Positions 30,672 through 40,201 of a stretch of 64,000 nucleotides of DNA are shown in pieces; within the stretch, counting starts at the first letter, position 1; every line of letters starts with the position of its first letter. The notes beneath the pieces were generated by a model that was not told the origin of the DNA, ran no database searches, and worked only from the letters and a program-made list of their open reading frames with translations. The translations under genes and the position numbers were made by a program. Location: NCBI RefSeq assembly GCF_003363755.1, contig NZ_CP031396.1, positions 2,666,001 to 2,730,000 on the forward strand. Direction: 5' to 3'. This stretch comes from Pseudomonas protegens. Its GTDB lineage: Bacteria; Pseudomonadota; Gammaproteobacteria; Pseudomonadales; Pseudomonadaceae.

Positions 30672-32108
30672 ATGCAAGCCATCACGGGCGGCGCATCGGT
30701 ACTGCTGCTGGGGCTGGACTTCGGGTCCACCACCAGCAGCGCGCTGATCGCCCAGGCCAGCCTGAGCAGCCACTGCATCACCGGACGCATGGCCCTCAAC
30801 GAGCCACGGGTACTGTTTCGTGGCGAGCCGGTGTTCACCCCGTTCAAGGGCCAGGTCATCGATGAAGCCGCGATCCGGGCCCTGATCGAAACCTGGCTCG
30901 AACAGGCCGGCGTAAGCCCGCAACAGCTGTTTTCCGGTGGCGTGATCATCACCGGTCTGGCGGCGCGGCGGCACAACGCCCAGGCCCTGGCGCAACTGGT
31001 CGGCCAATTGATCGGCAACGCCCTGATCACGCGCGCCGACGACGGCGGGCTGGAGTCCTGGCTGGCCTTCATGGGCAGCTGTTCGGCGCTGAGCCGCTTC
31101 CACGCTCGGCAACCGATACTCAACCTGGATATCGGCGGGGGCACCACCAACGCGGCCTGGGGCCTGGATGGCAACGTCCTGGCCAGCGGCTGCCATTTCA
31201 TCGGTGCCCGGCACTTGCAGTTCGAGCCGGGCAGTTATCGTCTCAGCGGCGTATCGGAGTTCGGTCAGGCACTGCTCGATCACCTGGCAATCCACAAGCA
31301 TCCCGGACAGGTCCTGGAGCGTTCCGAGCTGGGGGCGGTGGTCAATTGGTACATCGATGCCCTGGTCGCCATTGCCGAAGGTGATCGCCACTTCTTTGCC
31401 GGCCCGCTGGGCCAACTGACCGAGCAACTGCCGCTGATCCTCCCTGCACGCAATGCCGACCCGGCCCTGACTTTTTCCGGTGGTGTGGGCGAGTTGCTCT
31501 ATCGCCACCTGCAAGGCGAACCCATGCCCGGCACCACCTATTACGGCGATCTGGGCATCGATCTGGCCCTGGCCATTGCCCGCCACCCGCGACTGGTGCA
31601 GGCGGCCACCCGGCTGGTGCCGGAAAACCGCGGCCGGGCCACGGTCTACGGCCTGACCCTGCACAACACCGAGATTTCCGGCAGCACCCTGTTTCTGCCC
31701 CAGCCCGAGGTGCTGCCGCTCAAGGACCTGCCCATCGTCGCCCGGCTGCCCATGGATGCCACCGAGCAGCAACTGGACGACGCCCTGGCCCTGGCACTGA
31801 GCAGTTGCGACGGCGCTTGCCTGCAATTGCTCGACAACGGCCAGGCGCCACGACTGGAGGACATCCGACAGCTGGGCGCACGCCTGGCCCGCGCCCTGGA
31901 GCAGGCACGACCCGCCCCGGACTGGCCGCTGGTGCTGCTGTTGGAAAGCAACGTCGGCAAGGTCCTGGGCAACTACGCCACGGATTGGGGGCGCAGATCT
32001 TGCAACCTGATCGTCATCGATGAAGTACGCGAGCGTTCGGCACACTTCATCAACCTGGGAAAACCCCACCAGCACATCGTGCCCGTCGCCTTCTACGGCG
32101 TGCACTGA
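30672..32108 (+). CDS. eutA: Ethanolamine ammonia-lyase reactivating factor EutA
   Basis: EutA is an ASKHA-fold ATPase that removes damaged adenosylcobalamin from inactivated ethanolamine ammonia-lyase. The 478-aa product has the phosphate-1 motif LLGLDFGSTTSSALI near residue 13 and the second motif LNLDIGGGTTNAAW near residue 155. ESNVGKVLGNYATDWG near the C-terminus is a family feature. GAGGAA lies 7 bases upstream of the ATG. It lies between the transporter and two lyases and could serve both. Confidence 0.92.
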   Translation: MQAITGGASVLLLGLDFGSTTSSALIAQASLSSHCITGRMALNEPRVLFRGEPVFTPFKGQVIDEAAIRALIETWLEQAGVSPQQLFSGGVIITGLAARRHNAQALAQLVGQLIGNALITRADDGGLESWLAFMGSCSALSRFHARQPILNLDIGGGTTNAAWGLDGNVLASGCHFIGARHLQFEPGSYRLSGVSEFGQALLDHLAIHKHPGQVLERSELGAVVNWYIDALVAIAEGDRHFFAGPLGQLTEQLPLILPARNADPALTFSGGVGELLYRHLQGEPMPGTTYYGDLGIDLALAIARHPRLVQAATRLVPENRGRATVYGLTLHNTEISGSTLFLPQPEVLPLKDLPIVARLPMDATEQQLDDALALALSSCDGACLQLLDNGQAPRLEDIRQLGARLARALEQARPAPDWPLVLLLESNVGKVLGNYATDWGRRSCNLIVIDEVRERSAHFINLGKPHQHIVPVAFYGVH

Positions 32109-32136
32109 GCCGATGCCGGCCAAGGAGCGTCTTGCC

Positions 32137-34332
32137 ATGTCACTCACCGCACTGCAGCACATCCGCCTTCCCGAAGCGCTTGCCGAACGGGCCTACAGCA
32201 CCCGGGTGCTGGACCGCGAGATAGGCTTCGCCAGCCTCAAGGCGGTGCTCGGCGCCGCCGACATCAGCAAGGCCGGGGACCGGGTGGCAGGGCTCGCGGC
32301 GGCTGATGAAATCACCCGCGAGGCGGCGCGCAAGGTGCTCTCAGAGCTGACCCTGGATCACTACTTCCAGCATCCACTGACCGATCGCCACGGCCGCATC
32401 GACAGCGTCATGCAGGTCAACTACGACATCGACCACAGCGTCTTTGGCGAAATCGCCGACCTGACCCTGGGCGCCCTGAAAGATCGCCTGCTGCGCAGCC
32501 ATGGCACTGAAATACGCCGTATCGGCACGGCCCTGACCGGGGTCATGGTGGCGGCCCTGGCCAAGCTGCTGGACGTGCATGAACTGATCCTGCTGTCGAA
32601 AAAGCTCAAGAGCGGCGCGGCGGCCAAGGCCCGGACCCTGGTGGGCCTGCCCGGTACTCTGTCGTCGCGGCTACAGCCCAACCATCCCACCGACAACCTC
32701 AGCGGCATCACGCTGCTGGTCTACACCGGCCTGAGCATGGGCTCGGGGGACGCGCTGATCGGCCTTAACCCGGCCATCGACACCGTGGACAACATCAGCG
32801 CCACCCTGCGCCACCTGGATAAGTTGCGTAGGGAAACCGGAGCGCCGACGCAGATCTGCGTGCTCTCCCACATCAAGACCCAACTGGCCTGCCTCGACCA
32901 GGGCGCGCCAGTGGAAATCATGTTCCAGAGCCTGGCCGGCACCGAACGCACCCTGACCGACGAGTTCGACGTCACCGTGCAGTTGCTGGATCAGGCCTGG
33001 CAGACCATGACCGAGCGCGGCCCGCTGCGCGATGTTGCAGAAAACTTCATGTACTTCGAGACCGGCCAGGGCAGCGAGCTGACCTACGGCAAGCACGAAG
33101 GCATCGACATGACCACCTGCGAAGCCCTGTGCTACGGACTGGCCCGGCGCTATCGGCCGTACATGGTGAACAACGTCACCGGTTTCATCGGCCCGGAAAC
33201 CCACCTCGACAACTTCGAGATGACCTATTCCTGCCTGCAGGACCAGTTCATGGGCAAGCTGCTGGGGCTGCCCATGGGCATGGCGCCCTGCTACACCCTG
33301 CACTCCCAGGTGACCCTGGAAGGCCAGCAAATGGCCACCGAATTGCTGACCGCCGCCGGTGCCAACTTCTTCATGGACGTGTACCTGAGCACCGACCGCA
33401 TGCTCGCCTACTTCGACACCAGCGCCCACGACAACCAGACCCTGCGCGAAGTCCATGACCTGGCGCCGGCCCCGGAATACCTGCGCTGGGCCCTGGGCAA
33501 GGGGATTTTCCAGGAGGACGCCCACGGCAACGTGGAACGCGGACCGAACTGGGGCAACCCGCGGATTTTCTGTGAGTCGGACATCGATTTCCAGCGCCTG
33601 CTGGAGTCCACCCCGGCCACCTACGGCTTCGACAACGCCGGCCCACGCCCGGCCAACGCGGTATCGCGGACCGTGCGCGCCAACCTCGCGGTGGCCCGAG
33701 AGGCGATCTACGTCGACCTGCGCCCTGCCGAAATCGCCGCCATTCCCCTGCGGGAACTGCGCACCGCCGCCCCGGACAAGCTGGCCCACCTGCAGGACCC
33801 GGAGTTGGGTGCGCGGCTGACCGAAGAGGTGCTACGGCGCCTGCAACCGGAATACAACGACGTGCAGATCGTGATTTCCGACGGTCTCAGCGCCGAGGCC
33901 ATCCACCACAACATTCCCGAGCTGCTGCCGGTGCTGCTGGACGGTCTGCAGAGCCGCGAGCTGCGCATCGGCCAGCCGATCCTCGCGCCCTATGGCCGGG
34001 TCAAGCTGGCGGAGTCGGTGGGTGAAGCCCTGCAACCGCAACTGATCATCGTGCTGATTGGCGAGCGTCCCGGCGGCGATGCCCTGGCCTCGCGCAGCAT
34101 GTCCGCCTACCTGGGCTACCGCCTGCCGGACGACCAGGCACGCCGCGCCGCCGCCCAGTTCAGCGGCAATCCGGACATTCGCTACGAATACACCGTGATT
34201 TCGAACATCTACAGCGGTGGCCTGCCACCGCTGGAAGGCGGCAGCCTGGTGGCGGAAAAGGCCTTTGCCATCCTCCACCACCGGGCTGCCGGAAACCGTC
34301 TGGAAAACCTGCTGAAGAAGGTGGCATCCTGA
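32137..34332 (+). CDS. Fused EutB-EutC-type ammonia-lyase (divergent paralogue)
   Basis: The 731-aa protein joins an EutB-like large subunit (about residues 1-480) to an EutC-like small subunit (about 515-731) in one chain. The EutB part keeps R178-L-Q180 (SSRLQPN), N211, S265 (FQS), E308 (YFETGQGS), V347 and F350. These correspond to E. coli R160, Q162, N193, S247, E287, V326 and F329. The residue matching E. coli Asp362 is Ala383: it reads MGMAPCYTLH where the neighbour eutB reads [10 protein letters not shown]. The EutC part has VQIVISDGLS, YGRVK and VLIGERPG. AAGGAG 10 bases upstream sets the start. It is likely adenosylcobalamin-dependent, but its substrate may differ from ethanolamine. 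Confidence 0.85.
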   Translation: MSLTALQHIRLPEALAERAYSTRVLDREIGFASLKAVLGAADISKAGDRVAGLAAADEITREAARKVLSELTLDHYFQHPLTDRHGRIDSVMQVNYDIDHSVFGEIADLTLGALKDRLLRSHGTEIRRIGTALTGVMVAALAKLLDVHELILLSKKLKSGAAAKARTLVGLPGTLSSRLQPNHPTDNLSGITLLVYTGLSMGSGDALIGLNPAIDTVDNISATLRHLDKLRRETGAPTQICVLSHIKTQLACLDQGAPVEIMFQSLAGTERTLTDEFDVTVQLLDQAWQTMTERGPLRDVAENFMYFETGQGSELTYGKHEGIDMTTCEALCYGLARRYRPYMVNNVTGFIGPETHLDNFEMTYSCLQDQFMGKLLGLPMGMAPCYTLHSQVTLEGQQMATELLTAAGANFFMDVYLSTDRMLAYFDTSAHDNQTLREVHDLAPAPEYLRWALGKGIFQEDAHGNVERGPNWGNPRIFCESDIDFQRLLESTPATYGFDNAGPRPANAVSRTVRANLAVAREAIYVDLRPAEIAAIPLRELRTAAPDKLAHLQDPELGARLTEEVLRRLQPEYNDVQIVISDGLSAEAIHHNIPELLPVLLDGLQSRELRIGQPILAPYGRVKLAESVGEALQPQLIIVLIGERPGGDALASRSMSAYLGYRLPDDQARRAAAQFSGNPDIRYEYTVISNIYSGGLPPLEGGSLVAEKAFAILHHRAAGNRLENLLKKVAS

Positions 34333-34383
34333 TGATCCGCCAGCACTCGGCAACGCCCCTACATCGTTGAAACGGAGACTGAG

Positions 34384-35778
34384 ATGGCCCAATTTTCCCA
34401 CAGCGTAGGTTCTCAGACCTATCGCTTCGACAGCCTCAAGGAAGTCATGGCCAAGGCCAGCCCGGCCCGTTCCGGAGATTTTCTAGCCGGTGTCGCCGCC
34501 CTCAACGACGGCGAACGGGTCGCTGCCCAGATGACCCTGGCGGATATCCCCCTCAAGCACTTTCTCGAAGAAGTGCTGATTCCCTATGAGTCCGACGAAG
34601 TCACCCGGCTGATTATCGACAGCCATGACAAGCAGGCCTTCGCCACCGTCAGCCACCTCACCGTTGGCGGTTTTCGCGATTGGCTGCTCAGTGACGCCGC
34701 CGACGAGCAGAGCCTGCGTGCCCTGGCGCCGGGCCTGACCCCGGAAATGGCCGCCGCGGTGTCGAAGATCATGCGCGTGCAGGACCTGATCCTGGTGGCG
34801 CAGAAGATTCGCGTGGTGACACAGTTTCGCGGCACCCTGGGCCTGCGCGGGCGCCTGTCCACCCGCCTGCAACCCAACCACCCCACCGACGAGCCAGCGG
34901 GCATTGCCGCGAGCATTCTCGACGGCCTGCTGTACGGCAACGGCGATGCGATGATCGGCATCAACCCGGCCACTGACAGCATCGCCTCGATCTGCGCCAT
35001 GCTGGAAATGCTCGACGCCATCATCCAGCGCTACGAGATCCCGACCCAGGCTTGCGTGCTGACCCACGTCACCACCTCCATCGAGGCCATCAATCGCGGC
35101 GTGCCCCTGGATCTGGTGTTCCAGTCGATTGCCGGCACCGAAGCCGCCAACGCCAGCTTCGGCATCAACCTCAACGTGCTCCAGGAAGGCTACGAAGCAG
35201 GCCTGAGCCTGAACCGCGGCACCCTCGGGCAGAACCTGATGTACTTCGAGACCGGCCAGGGCAGCGCCCTCTCGGCCAACGCCCACTTCGGCATCGACCA
35301 GCAAACCTGTGAAACCCGCGCCTACGCCGTGGCCCGGCACTTCAAGCCGTTCCTGGTCAACACCGTGGTCGGTTTCATCGGCCCGGAATACCTGTACAAC
35401 GGCAAGCAGATCATCCGCGCCGGCCTTGAGGACCACTTCTGCGGCAAGTTGCTGGGCGTGCCCATGGGTTGCGACATCTGCTACACCAACCACGCCGAAG
35501 CCGATCAGGATGACATGGACAACCTGCTGACCCTGCTGGGCGTGGCCGGGATCAACTTCATCATGGGCATCCCCGGCTCCGACGACATCATGCTCAACTA
35601 CCAGACCACGTCCTTCCACGACGCACTCTATGCTCGCCAGACCCTGGGCCTGAAACCTGCCCCTGAGTTCGAACAATGGCTAGCCAGGACCGGTATCTTC
35701 ACCCAGGCCGACGGCAAGGTGCATTTCGGCAACAACCTGCCACCGGCTTTCCGCCAGGCACTGGCCCAGCTGGGATAA
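34384..35778 (+). CDS. eutB: Ethanolamine ammonia-lyase large subunit
   Basis: EutB is the catalytic subunit that, with EutC and adenosylcobalamin, converts ethanolamine to acetaldehyde and ammonia. The 464-aa product keeps all substrate-binding residues as I align them to E. coli: R161 and Q163 (STRLQPN), N194 (GINP), E289 (YFETGQGS), and D364 ([10 protein letters not shown]). [20 protein letters not shown] is typical. It starts 51 bp after the fused paralogue and 11 bp before eutC, with CGGAG ahead of the ATG. Confidence 0.96.
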   Translation: MAQFSHSVGSQTYRFDSLKEVMAKASPARSGDFLAGVAALNDGERVAAQMTLADIPLKHFLEEVLIPYESDEVTRLIIDSHDKQAFATVSHLTVGGFRDWLLSDAADEQSLRALAPGLTPEMAAAVSKIMRVQDLILVAQKIRVVTQFRGTLGLRGRLSTRLQPNHPTDEPAGIAASILDGLLYGNGDAMIGINPATDSIASICAMLEMLDAIIQRYEIPTQACVLTHVTTSIEAINRGVPLDLVFQSIAGTEAANASFGINLNVLQEGYEAGLSLNRGTLGQNLMYFETGQGSALSANAHFGIDQQTCETRAYAVARHFKPFLVNTVVGFIGPEYLYNGKQIIRAGLEDHFCGKLLGVPMGCDICYTNHAEADQDDMDNLLTLLGVAGINFIMGIPGSDDIMLNYQTTSFHDALYARQTLGLKPAPEFEQWLARTGIFTQADGKVHFGNNLPPAFRQALAQLG

Positions 35779-35789
35779 GGAACAGGCAC

Positions 35790-36614
35790 ATGCAAAAACA
35801 TCCGACCGACTCGCAAAATTCCTGGCTGGAACTGCGCCGCCTGACCCCCGCGCGCATTGCCCTGGGCCGCACCGGCACCAGCCTGCCGACCGGTGCCCAA
35901 CTGGACTTCCAATTCGCCCACGCCCAGGCCCGGGATGCCGTGCACCTGCCCTTCGACCACGCCGGCCTGAGCGCCCAACTGGCCGAGCGCGGCCGTGACA
36001 GCCTGCTGCTCCATAGCGCCGCTACCGATCGCCACAGCTACCTGCAACGCCCCGACCTGGGGCGCCGGCTCAGTGATGAATCGGCCCAGAGCCTGCGCGA
36101 CTACGCCAGCGCCCATCCCGGTGGGGTCGACCTGGCGGTGGTGGTGGCCGATGGTCTGTCGGCCCTGGCGGTGCATCGCCACACCCTGCCCTTTCTGGCG
36201 CGCATGGAGGAACAGACCGCTGCCGAAGGCTGGTCGCTGTCGCCGGTGATCCTGGTGGAACAGGGTCGGGTAGCGGTGGCCGACGAGATTGGCGAACTGC
36301 TGGGGGCGAAGATGACTGTGATCCTGATCGGTGAGCGTCCCGGGCTCAGTTCTCCCGATAGCCTGGGGTTGTACTTCACCTACCAGCCGAAAGTCGGGCT
36401 CACCGATGCCTATCGCAACTGCATCTCCAATGTGCGCCTGGAAGGCCTGAGCTATGGCATGGCCGCCCATCGCCTGCTGTACTTGATGCGTGAAGCCTGC
36501 CGCCGGCAATTGTCGGGAGTAAACCTCAAAGACGAAGCGCAAGTGCAGACTCTGGACAGCGACTCAACGGCAGACATGAAGGGCAACTTCCTTCTGGGGC
36601 CGCCCCAAGCGTGA
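35790..36614 (+). CDS. eutC: Ethanolamine ammonia-lyase small subunit
   Basis: EutC completes the cobalamin-binding site of ethanolamine ammonia-lyase. The 274-aa product has [42 protein letters not shown] and [11 protein letters not shown], the family core. Its N-terminus is shorter than in E. coli EutC. The ATG at 35790 follows AAGGAACAGG. It directly follows eutB and is surely cotranslated with it. Confidence 0.95.
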   Translation: MQKHPTDSQNSWLELRRLTPARIALGRTGTSLPTGAQLDFQFAHAQARDAVHLPFDHAGLSAQLAERGRDSLLLHSAATDRHSYLQRPDLGRRLSDESAQSLRDYASAHPGGVDLAVVVADGLSALAVHRHTLPFLARMEEQTAAEGWSLSPVILVEQGRVAVADEIGELLGAKMTVILIGERPGLSSPDSLGLYFTYQPKVGLTDAYRNCISNVRLEGLSYGMAAHRLLYLMREACRRQLSGVNLKDEAQVQTLDSDSTADMKGNFLLGPPQA

Positions 36615-36720
36615 TTTTGCAAGACGATTGCGCTTTTTTTCCGCTTTGGGCAGCATCGGAACACGGCTGCCCGAGTCATCCAACCTGTGCCGTCACATCC
36701 ACTTGAAGTTGAGAGCCACC

Positions 36721-37179
36721 ATGCGGATTACTCAAGCAACCCTCGAGCACCTGGATCTGTTGACCCCGTTATTCGTCAAATACCGCGAGTTCTATGGCGC
36801 CCTGCCCTATCCGGATTCGTCCCGGGCCTTTCTGGAAAAGCGCCTGCGCCGCAAGGAATCGGTGATCTACCTGGCCCTGGCCGATGATGACAGCAACAAA
36901 TTGCTGGGTTTTTGCCAGCTGTACCCAAGCTTCTCCTCCCTGTCGCTCAAGCGCGTATGGATTCTCAACGACATCTACGTCGCTGAAGATGCCCGGCGCC
37001 AGTTGGTGGCCGACAACCTGATGCGCACCGCAAAGAAGATGGCCAAGGAAACCAACGCCGTCCGCTTGCGTGTGTCCACCAGCAGCAACAACGCCGTGGC
37101 GCAGAAAACCTACGAGTCCATGGGCTTTCGCGAAGACAGCGAGTTCAAGAACTACGTCCTGCCTCTCAGCGATAGCTGA
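36721..37179 (+). CDS. GNAT family N-acetyltransferase
   Basis: The 152-aa protein has a GNAT fold: MRITQATLEHLDLLTPLF at the start, VWILNDIYVAEDARRQLVAD (acetyl-CoA site) and NAVAQKTYESMGFREDSEF. The substrate is not known. A gene like it sits beside eutBC in P. aeruginosa as well. No sequence feature ties it to ethanolamine use, and the 106-bp gap before it allows a separate promoter. Confidence 0.85.
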   Translation: MRITQATLEHLDLLTPLFVKYREFYGALPYPDSSRAFLEKRLRRKESVIYLALADDDSNKLLGFCQLYPSFSSLSLKRVWILNDIYVAEDARRQLVADNLMRTAKKMAKETNAVRLRVSTSSNNAVAQKTYESMGFREDSEFKNYVLPLSDS

Positions 37180-37189
37180 TCTCACCAAC

Positions 37190-37210
37190 AGCGGCCTGCG
37201 GGCCGCTTTA
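37190..37210 (+). terminator. Terminator after the GNAT gene
   Basis: AGCGGCC (37190-37196) pairs with GGCCGCT (37201-37207) around a TGCG tetraloop, followed by TTTA. Confidence 0.65.
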
Positions 37211-37251
37211 GTCCCTCAGGCCGGGGATGATCCCAGGGGGCCTGCCGCGCT

Positions 37252-37312
37252 TTGCACGCCGAAACGCCCCGCTACAATCTGAACACGCATTTCACCTCTC
37301 TGCCTTTATAAT
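37252..37312 (+). promoter_or_regulatory. Candidate sigma-70 promoter(s) for dedA-mtfA
   Basis: TTGCAC (37252-37257) and TACAAT (37273-37278) form a -35/-10 pair with 15-bp spacing. A perfect TATAAT lies at 37307-37312 but without a clear -35. Either could drive dedA, whose ATG is at 37417. Confidence 0.45.
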
Positions 37313-37416
37313 GGCCGCCCTTTTCGGCGCGTAAGAAAAGCTACACGTCCTTGTAGTCCCTTTCTCCGAGTCATCGCACAGGCCTGCCGAGCCAGGCTGT
37401 CACCACAGGTGCCCCC

Positions 37417-38073
37417 ATGGATTTCAACCCGATCGACCTAATCCTTCATCTCGACGTTTACCTCGACATGCTGGTGAAAAACTACGGGACCTGGATCTAC
37501 GCCATCCTGTTTCTGGTGATTTTCTGTGAAACCGGCCTGGTGGTGACGCCGTTCCTGCCCGGGGACTCCTTGCTGTTCATCGCCGGCGCAGTCGCTGCGG
37601 GCGGCGGCATGGACCCGGTGCTGCTGGGGGGCCTGCTGATGCTGGCGGCGATCCTCGGTGACAGCACCAATTACGTGATCGGGCGAACCGCGGGCGAACG
37701 GTTGTTCAGCAATCCCAATTCGAAGATCTTCCGTCGCGACTACCTGCAGAAAACCCATGATTTTTATGAAAAACACGGTGGCAAGACCGTAACCCTGGCG
37801 CGCTTCCTGCCGATCATCCGCACCTTCGCACCGTTCGTCGCTGGCGTGGCCCGCATGCCCTACCCACGATTCTTCGCTTTCAGCGTGATCGGTACCATCC
37901 TCTGGGTCGGCGGCCTGGTGACCCTGGGCTACTTCTTCGGCAACGTACCGTTCATCAAGAAAAACCTGTCGTTGCTGGTGGTGGCCATCATCCTGCTGTC
38001 CCTGGTGCCGATGATCATTGGCGTGCTGCGCAGCCGCTTCGGCCGCAGTGCTGAAAAAGCCGAAACCCGCTAA
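37417..38073 (+). CDS. DedA family inner-membrane protein
   Basis: The 218-aa polytopic protein belongs to the DedA/VTT family (YqjA/YghB-like), linked to undecaprenyl-phosphate or phospholipid flipping and proton-dependent homeostasis. Motifs: [37 protein letters not shown], and the conserved [20 protein letters not shown]. It is the second DedA domain in the window, after the DedA-PAP2 fusion, and this one is free-standing. mtfA follows after 5 bp. Confidence 0.93.
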   Translation: MDFNPIDLILHLDVYLDMLVKNYGTWIYAILFLVIFCETGLVVTPFLPGDSLLFIAGAVAAGGGMDPVLLGGLLMLAAILGDSTNYVIGRTAGERLFSNPNSKIFRRDYLQKTHDFYEKHGGKTVTLARFLPIIRTFAPFVAGVARMPYPRFFAFSVIGTILWVGGLVTLGYFFGNVPFIKKNLSLLVVAIILLSLVPMIIGVLRSRFGRSAEKAETR

Positions 38074-38078
38074 ACACC

Positions 38079-38891
38079 ATGTGGTCCCTCAGTGCCTGGC
38101 GCCGCAAGCGCCGACTGGCCAAGCACCCGGTCAGTGATGAAACCTGGCAGCGGGTGCGCCAGCACCTGCCCTTCCTCGACGGCCTCAGCGTTGCCGAGGA
38201 CCAGTGGCTCAGGGAGGCCAGCGTGCTGTTTCTCGATGACAAGCACCTCACCGCCCTGCCCGGCGTGGAGCTGCATCAGGAACAACGCCTGCTGCTGGCA
38301 GCCCAGGCGCAACTGCCATTGCTGCACCTGGGCGACCTGAACTGGTACCAGGGCTTCCATGAAATCATTCTTTATCCCGACGACTTCCTCAGCCCCCAGC
38401 GCCACCGCGATGCCAGCGGTATCGAGCATGAATGGGACGGCGAGCACAGCGGCGAAGCCTGGCAACAGGGGCCGATCATCCTTGCCTGGCCCGGGGTGCA
38501 AGCCAGCGGCGGCTGGGAAGCCTACAACCTGGTGATCCACGAACTGGCCCACAAGCTGGACATGCTCAACGGCGACGCCAATGGCCTGCCGCCGCTGCAC
38601 AGCGACATGCGAGTCAGCGACTGGGCGCAGGTGATGCAAAGTGCCTACGACGATCTCAACCGCCAGCTCGACCATGATCCGGACGCCGAAACCGCCATCG
38701 ATCCCTACGCGGCGGAAAACCCGGCGGAGTTCTTCGCCGTCACCAGCGAATACTTCTTCAGTGCCCCGGACTTGCTCGTGGCGGCCTATCCGAAAGTCTA
38801 TGAACAGTTGCAGCTGTTTTATCGGCAGAATCCATTGGCCCGACTGCAGCAACTTCAAGCTGAAGATCCGGTCTATCAAACGCATCACTAA
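38079..38891 (+). CDS. mtfA: Zinc-dependent peptidase of the MtfA family
   Basis: MtfA is a cytoplasmic zinc aminopeptidase. In E. coli it binds the Mlc repressor and so affects glucose PTS expression. The 270-aa product has the HELAHKLDMLNGDANG motif (HExxH), and the downstream Glu in ENPAEFFAVTSEYFF. Whether it has an Mlc-like partner here is unknown; pseudomonads use a different glucose system. It is translated directly after dedA. Confidence 0.9.
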   Translation: MWSLSAWRRKRRLAKHPVSDETWQRVRQHLPFLDGLSVAEDQWLREASVLFLDDKHLTALPGVELHQEQRLLLAAQAQLPLLHLGDLNWYQGFHEIILYPDDFLSPQRHRDASGIEHEWDGEHSGEAWQQGPIILAWPGVQASGGWEAYNLVIHELAHKLDMLNGDANGLPPLHSDMRVSDWAQVMQSAYDDLNRQLDHDPDAETAIDPYAAENPAEFFAVTSEYFFSAPDLLVAAYPKVYEQLQLFYRQNPLARLQQLQAEDPVYQTHH

Positions 38892-39063
38892 TGTCCTGTC
38901 GCGCCGATACGTTGTTCATCTGAAGGCCAGTTGAAAGACCACTGCACCGCCTGCCGACCGATGGCAAAACCGCCGGTCGCAAGGCTCGCCCGAACAGGTC
39001 TGCGAGACAGTACAACCAAGGTTCTACGACCCTTGGCACGTAGCAACGGTTGCGGAGTGTGTC

Positions 39064-39069
39064 TATAAT
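39064..39069 (+). promoter_or_regulatory. -10 element of the ppa promoter
   Basis: A perfect TATAAT lies 62 bases before the ppa start codon. No good -35 is visible at the right distance, so an activator or upstream element may help. Confidence 0.45.
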
Positions 39070-39130
39070 CGCCGCCACTTTTTGGTCAATCCGGCCAAGT
39101 CATTTGGTCAACTAACGGGGGCAACGCCCA

Positions 39131-39658
39131 ATGAGCTACAGCAAGATTCCGGCGGGCAAAGACCTGCCGAACGACATCTACGTCGCTATCGAAATCCCGG
39201 CCAACCACGCGCCGATCAAGTACGAAATCGACAAAGACAGCGACTGCCTGTTCGTTGACCGTTTCATGGCCACCCCCATGTTCTACCCGGCCAACTACGG
39301 CTTTATCCCCAACACCCTGGCTGACGACGGCGACCCCCTCGACGTGCTGGTCGTGACCCCGTACCCAGTAGCGCCAGGCTCGGTGATCCGTGCTCGCCCA
39401 GTGGGCATCCTGAACATGACCGACGACGGCGGCGGCGACGCCAAAGTGATCGCGGTTCCTCACGACAAGCTGTCCCAGCTGTATGTCGACGTGAAGGAAT
39501 ACACCGACCTGCCAGCCCTGCTGCTGGAACAGATCAAGCACTTCTTCGAGAACTACAAAGACCTCGAAAAAGGCAAGTGGGTGAAGATCGACGGTTGGGG
39601 CAATGCCGATGCAGCCCGCGCCGAGATCCTGAAGTCGGTTGCCGCCTATAAAGGCTGA
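39131..39658 (+). CDS. ppa: Inorganic pyrophosphatase
   Basis: Ppa hydrolyses pyrophosphate released by polymerisation and activation reactions and so drives them forward. The 175-aa family I enzyme has the signature [14 protein letters not shown] with metal-binding Asps, [18 protein letters not shown], and [16 protein letters not shown] strong terminator follows at 39696. Confidence 0.97.
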   Translation: MSYSKIPAGKDLPNDIYVAIEIPANHAPIKYEIDKDSDCLFVDRFMATPMFYPANYGFIPNTLADDGDPLDVLVVTPYPVAPGSVIRARPVGILNMTDDGGGDAKVIAVPHDKLSQLYVDVKEYTDLPALLLEQIKHFFENYKDLEKGKWVKIDGWGNADAARAEILKSVAAYKG

Positions 39659-39695
39659 GAAGCAGCGTTAAGCTTCGAGCGACAAGCTTCAAGAG

Positions 39696-39722
39696 AAAGC
39701 CCCGAGTGATCGGGGCTTTTTC
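39696..39722 (+). terminator. Intrinsic terminator after ppa
   Basis: AAAGCCCCGA pairs with TCGGGGCTTT across a GTGA loop and is followed by a T-run. It is a textbook Rho-independent terminator 37 bp after the ppa stop. Confidence 0.9.
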
Positions 39723-40201
39723 GTACCTGTTCCCCCATCACAATCGTCCTGCCAGCCAACAAGGCCGCACCAAACACGCACCCGGCAACAAATTCCCACG
39801 CACTATTTTCGTCCCCAGGGCCTCTGGATAGCGCTTCGCACTGGGAATTGCCGGCGAATATGCGTATGCTGCGCCCCACATTTGCGCATCGACCCTCCCT
39901 GCGGTCAGATCGCCCGACGAAGCGGATGACTTTCCTGCCCAGTCCCACAGCCAGCCGCAAGAGCTGGGTGTACGTTTTGAAGGCTGGTGCGGTTTACCAA
40001 AAATGAACCAAGCCAGTCCCCGAGAAGCCGGCCACAAGCCGGCTTTTTAATGCCTGCAAGCCGGGCACGCAAAGAACTGACCACTCCGACAGCAGGTGCA
40101 GGATGCACGACCTACGCAGCTTTGCCGCCCCCTTGGAATCCAAGCCCGAAGCATCGGCCGTGCGCCCCAGCCGGGTCCTCCCGCAGCCCGTGCAGCGGAC
40201 C
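39723..40201 (+). ncRNA. Gene-free 480 bp with a possible structured RNA ending in a terminator
   Basis: No convincing protein gene lies here. About 150 bases before 40048 contain several short complementary segments: CCAG/CTGG at about 39950-39970, and GGCTGG...AACCAAGCC at about 39982-40015. They lead into a perfect intrinsic terminator (40025-40048). A terminator with no gene before it, after ppa already has its own, suggests a small RNA. No clear promoter was found and I do not recognise the family. Confidence 0.3.
40025..40048 (+). terminator. Intrinsic terminator with no upstream gene
   Basis: AAGCCGGC (40025-40032) pairs with GCCGGCTT (40038-40045), followed by TTTTT in total. It is 300 bp after the ppa terminator and 150 bp before the next gene. 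Confidence 0.8.

Noticed and set aside
32137..34332. That the fused EutBC gene is an artefact of a lost stop codon between two genes
   Set aside because: Both modules are complete, the linker is continuous coding sequence, and the EutB part has its own consistent divergence from canonical eutB next door.
39646..39960. Minus-strand 104-codon frame downstream of ppa
   Set aside because: It runs through the ppa terminator and shows no family features; more likely non-coding.
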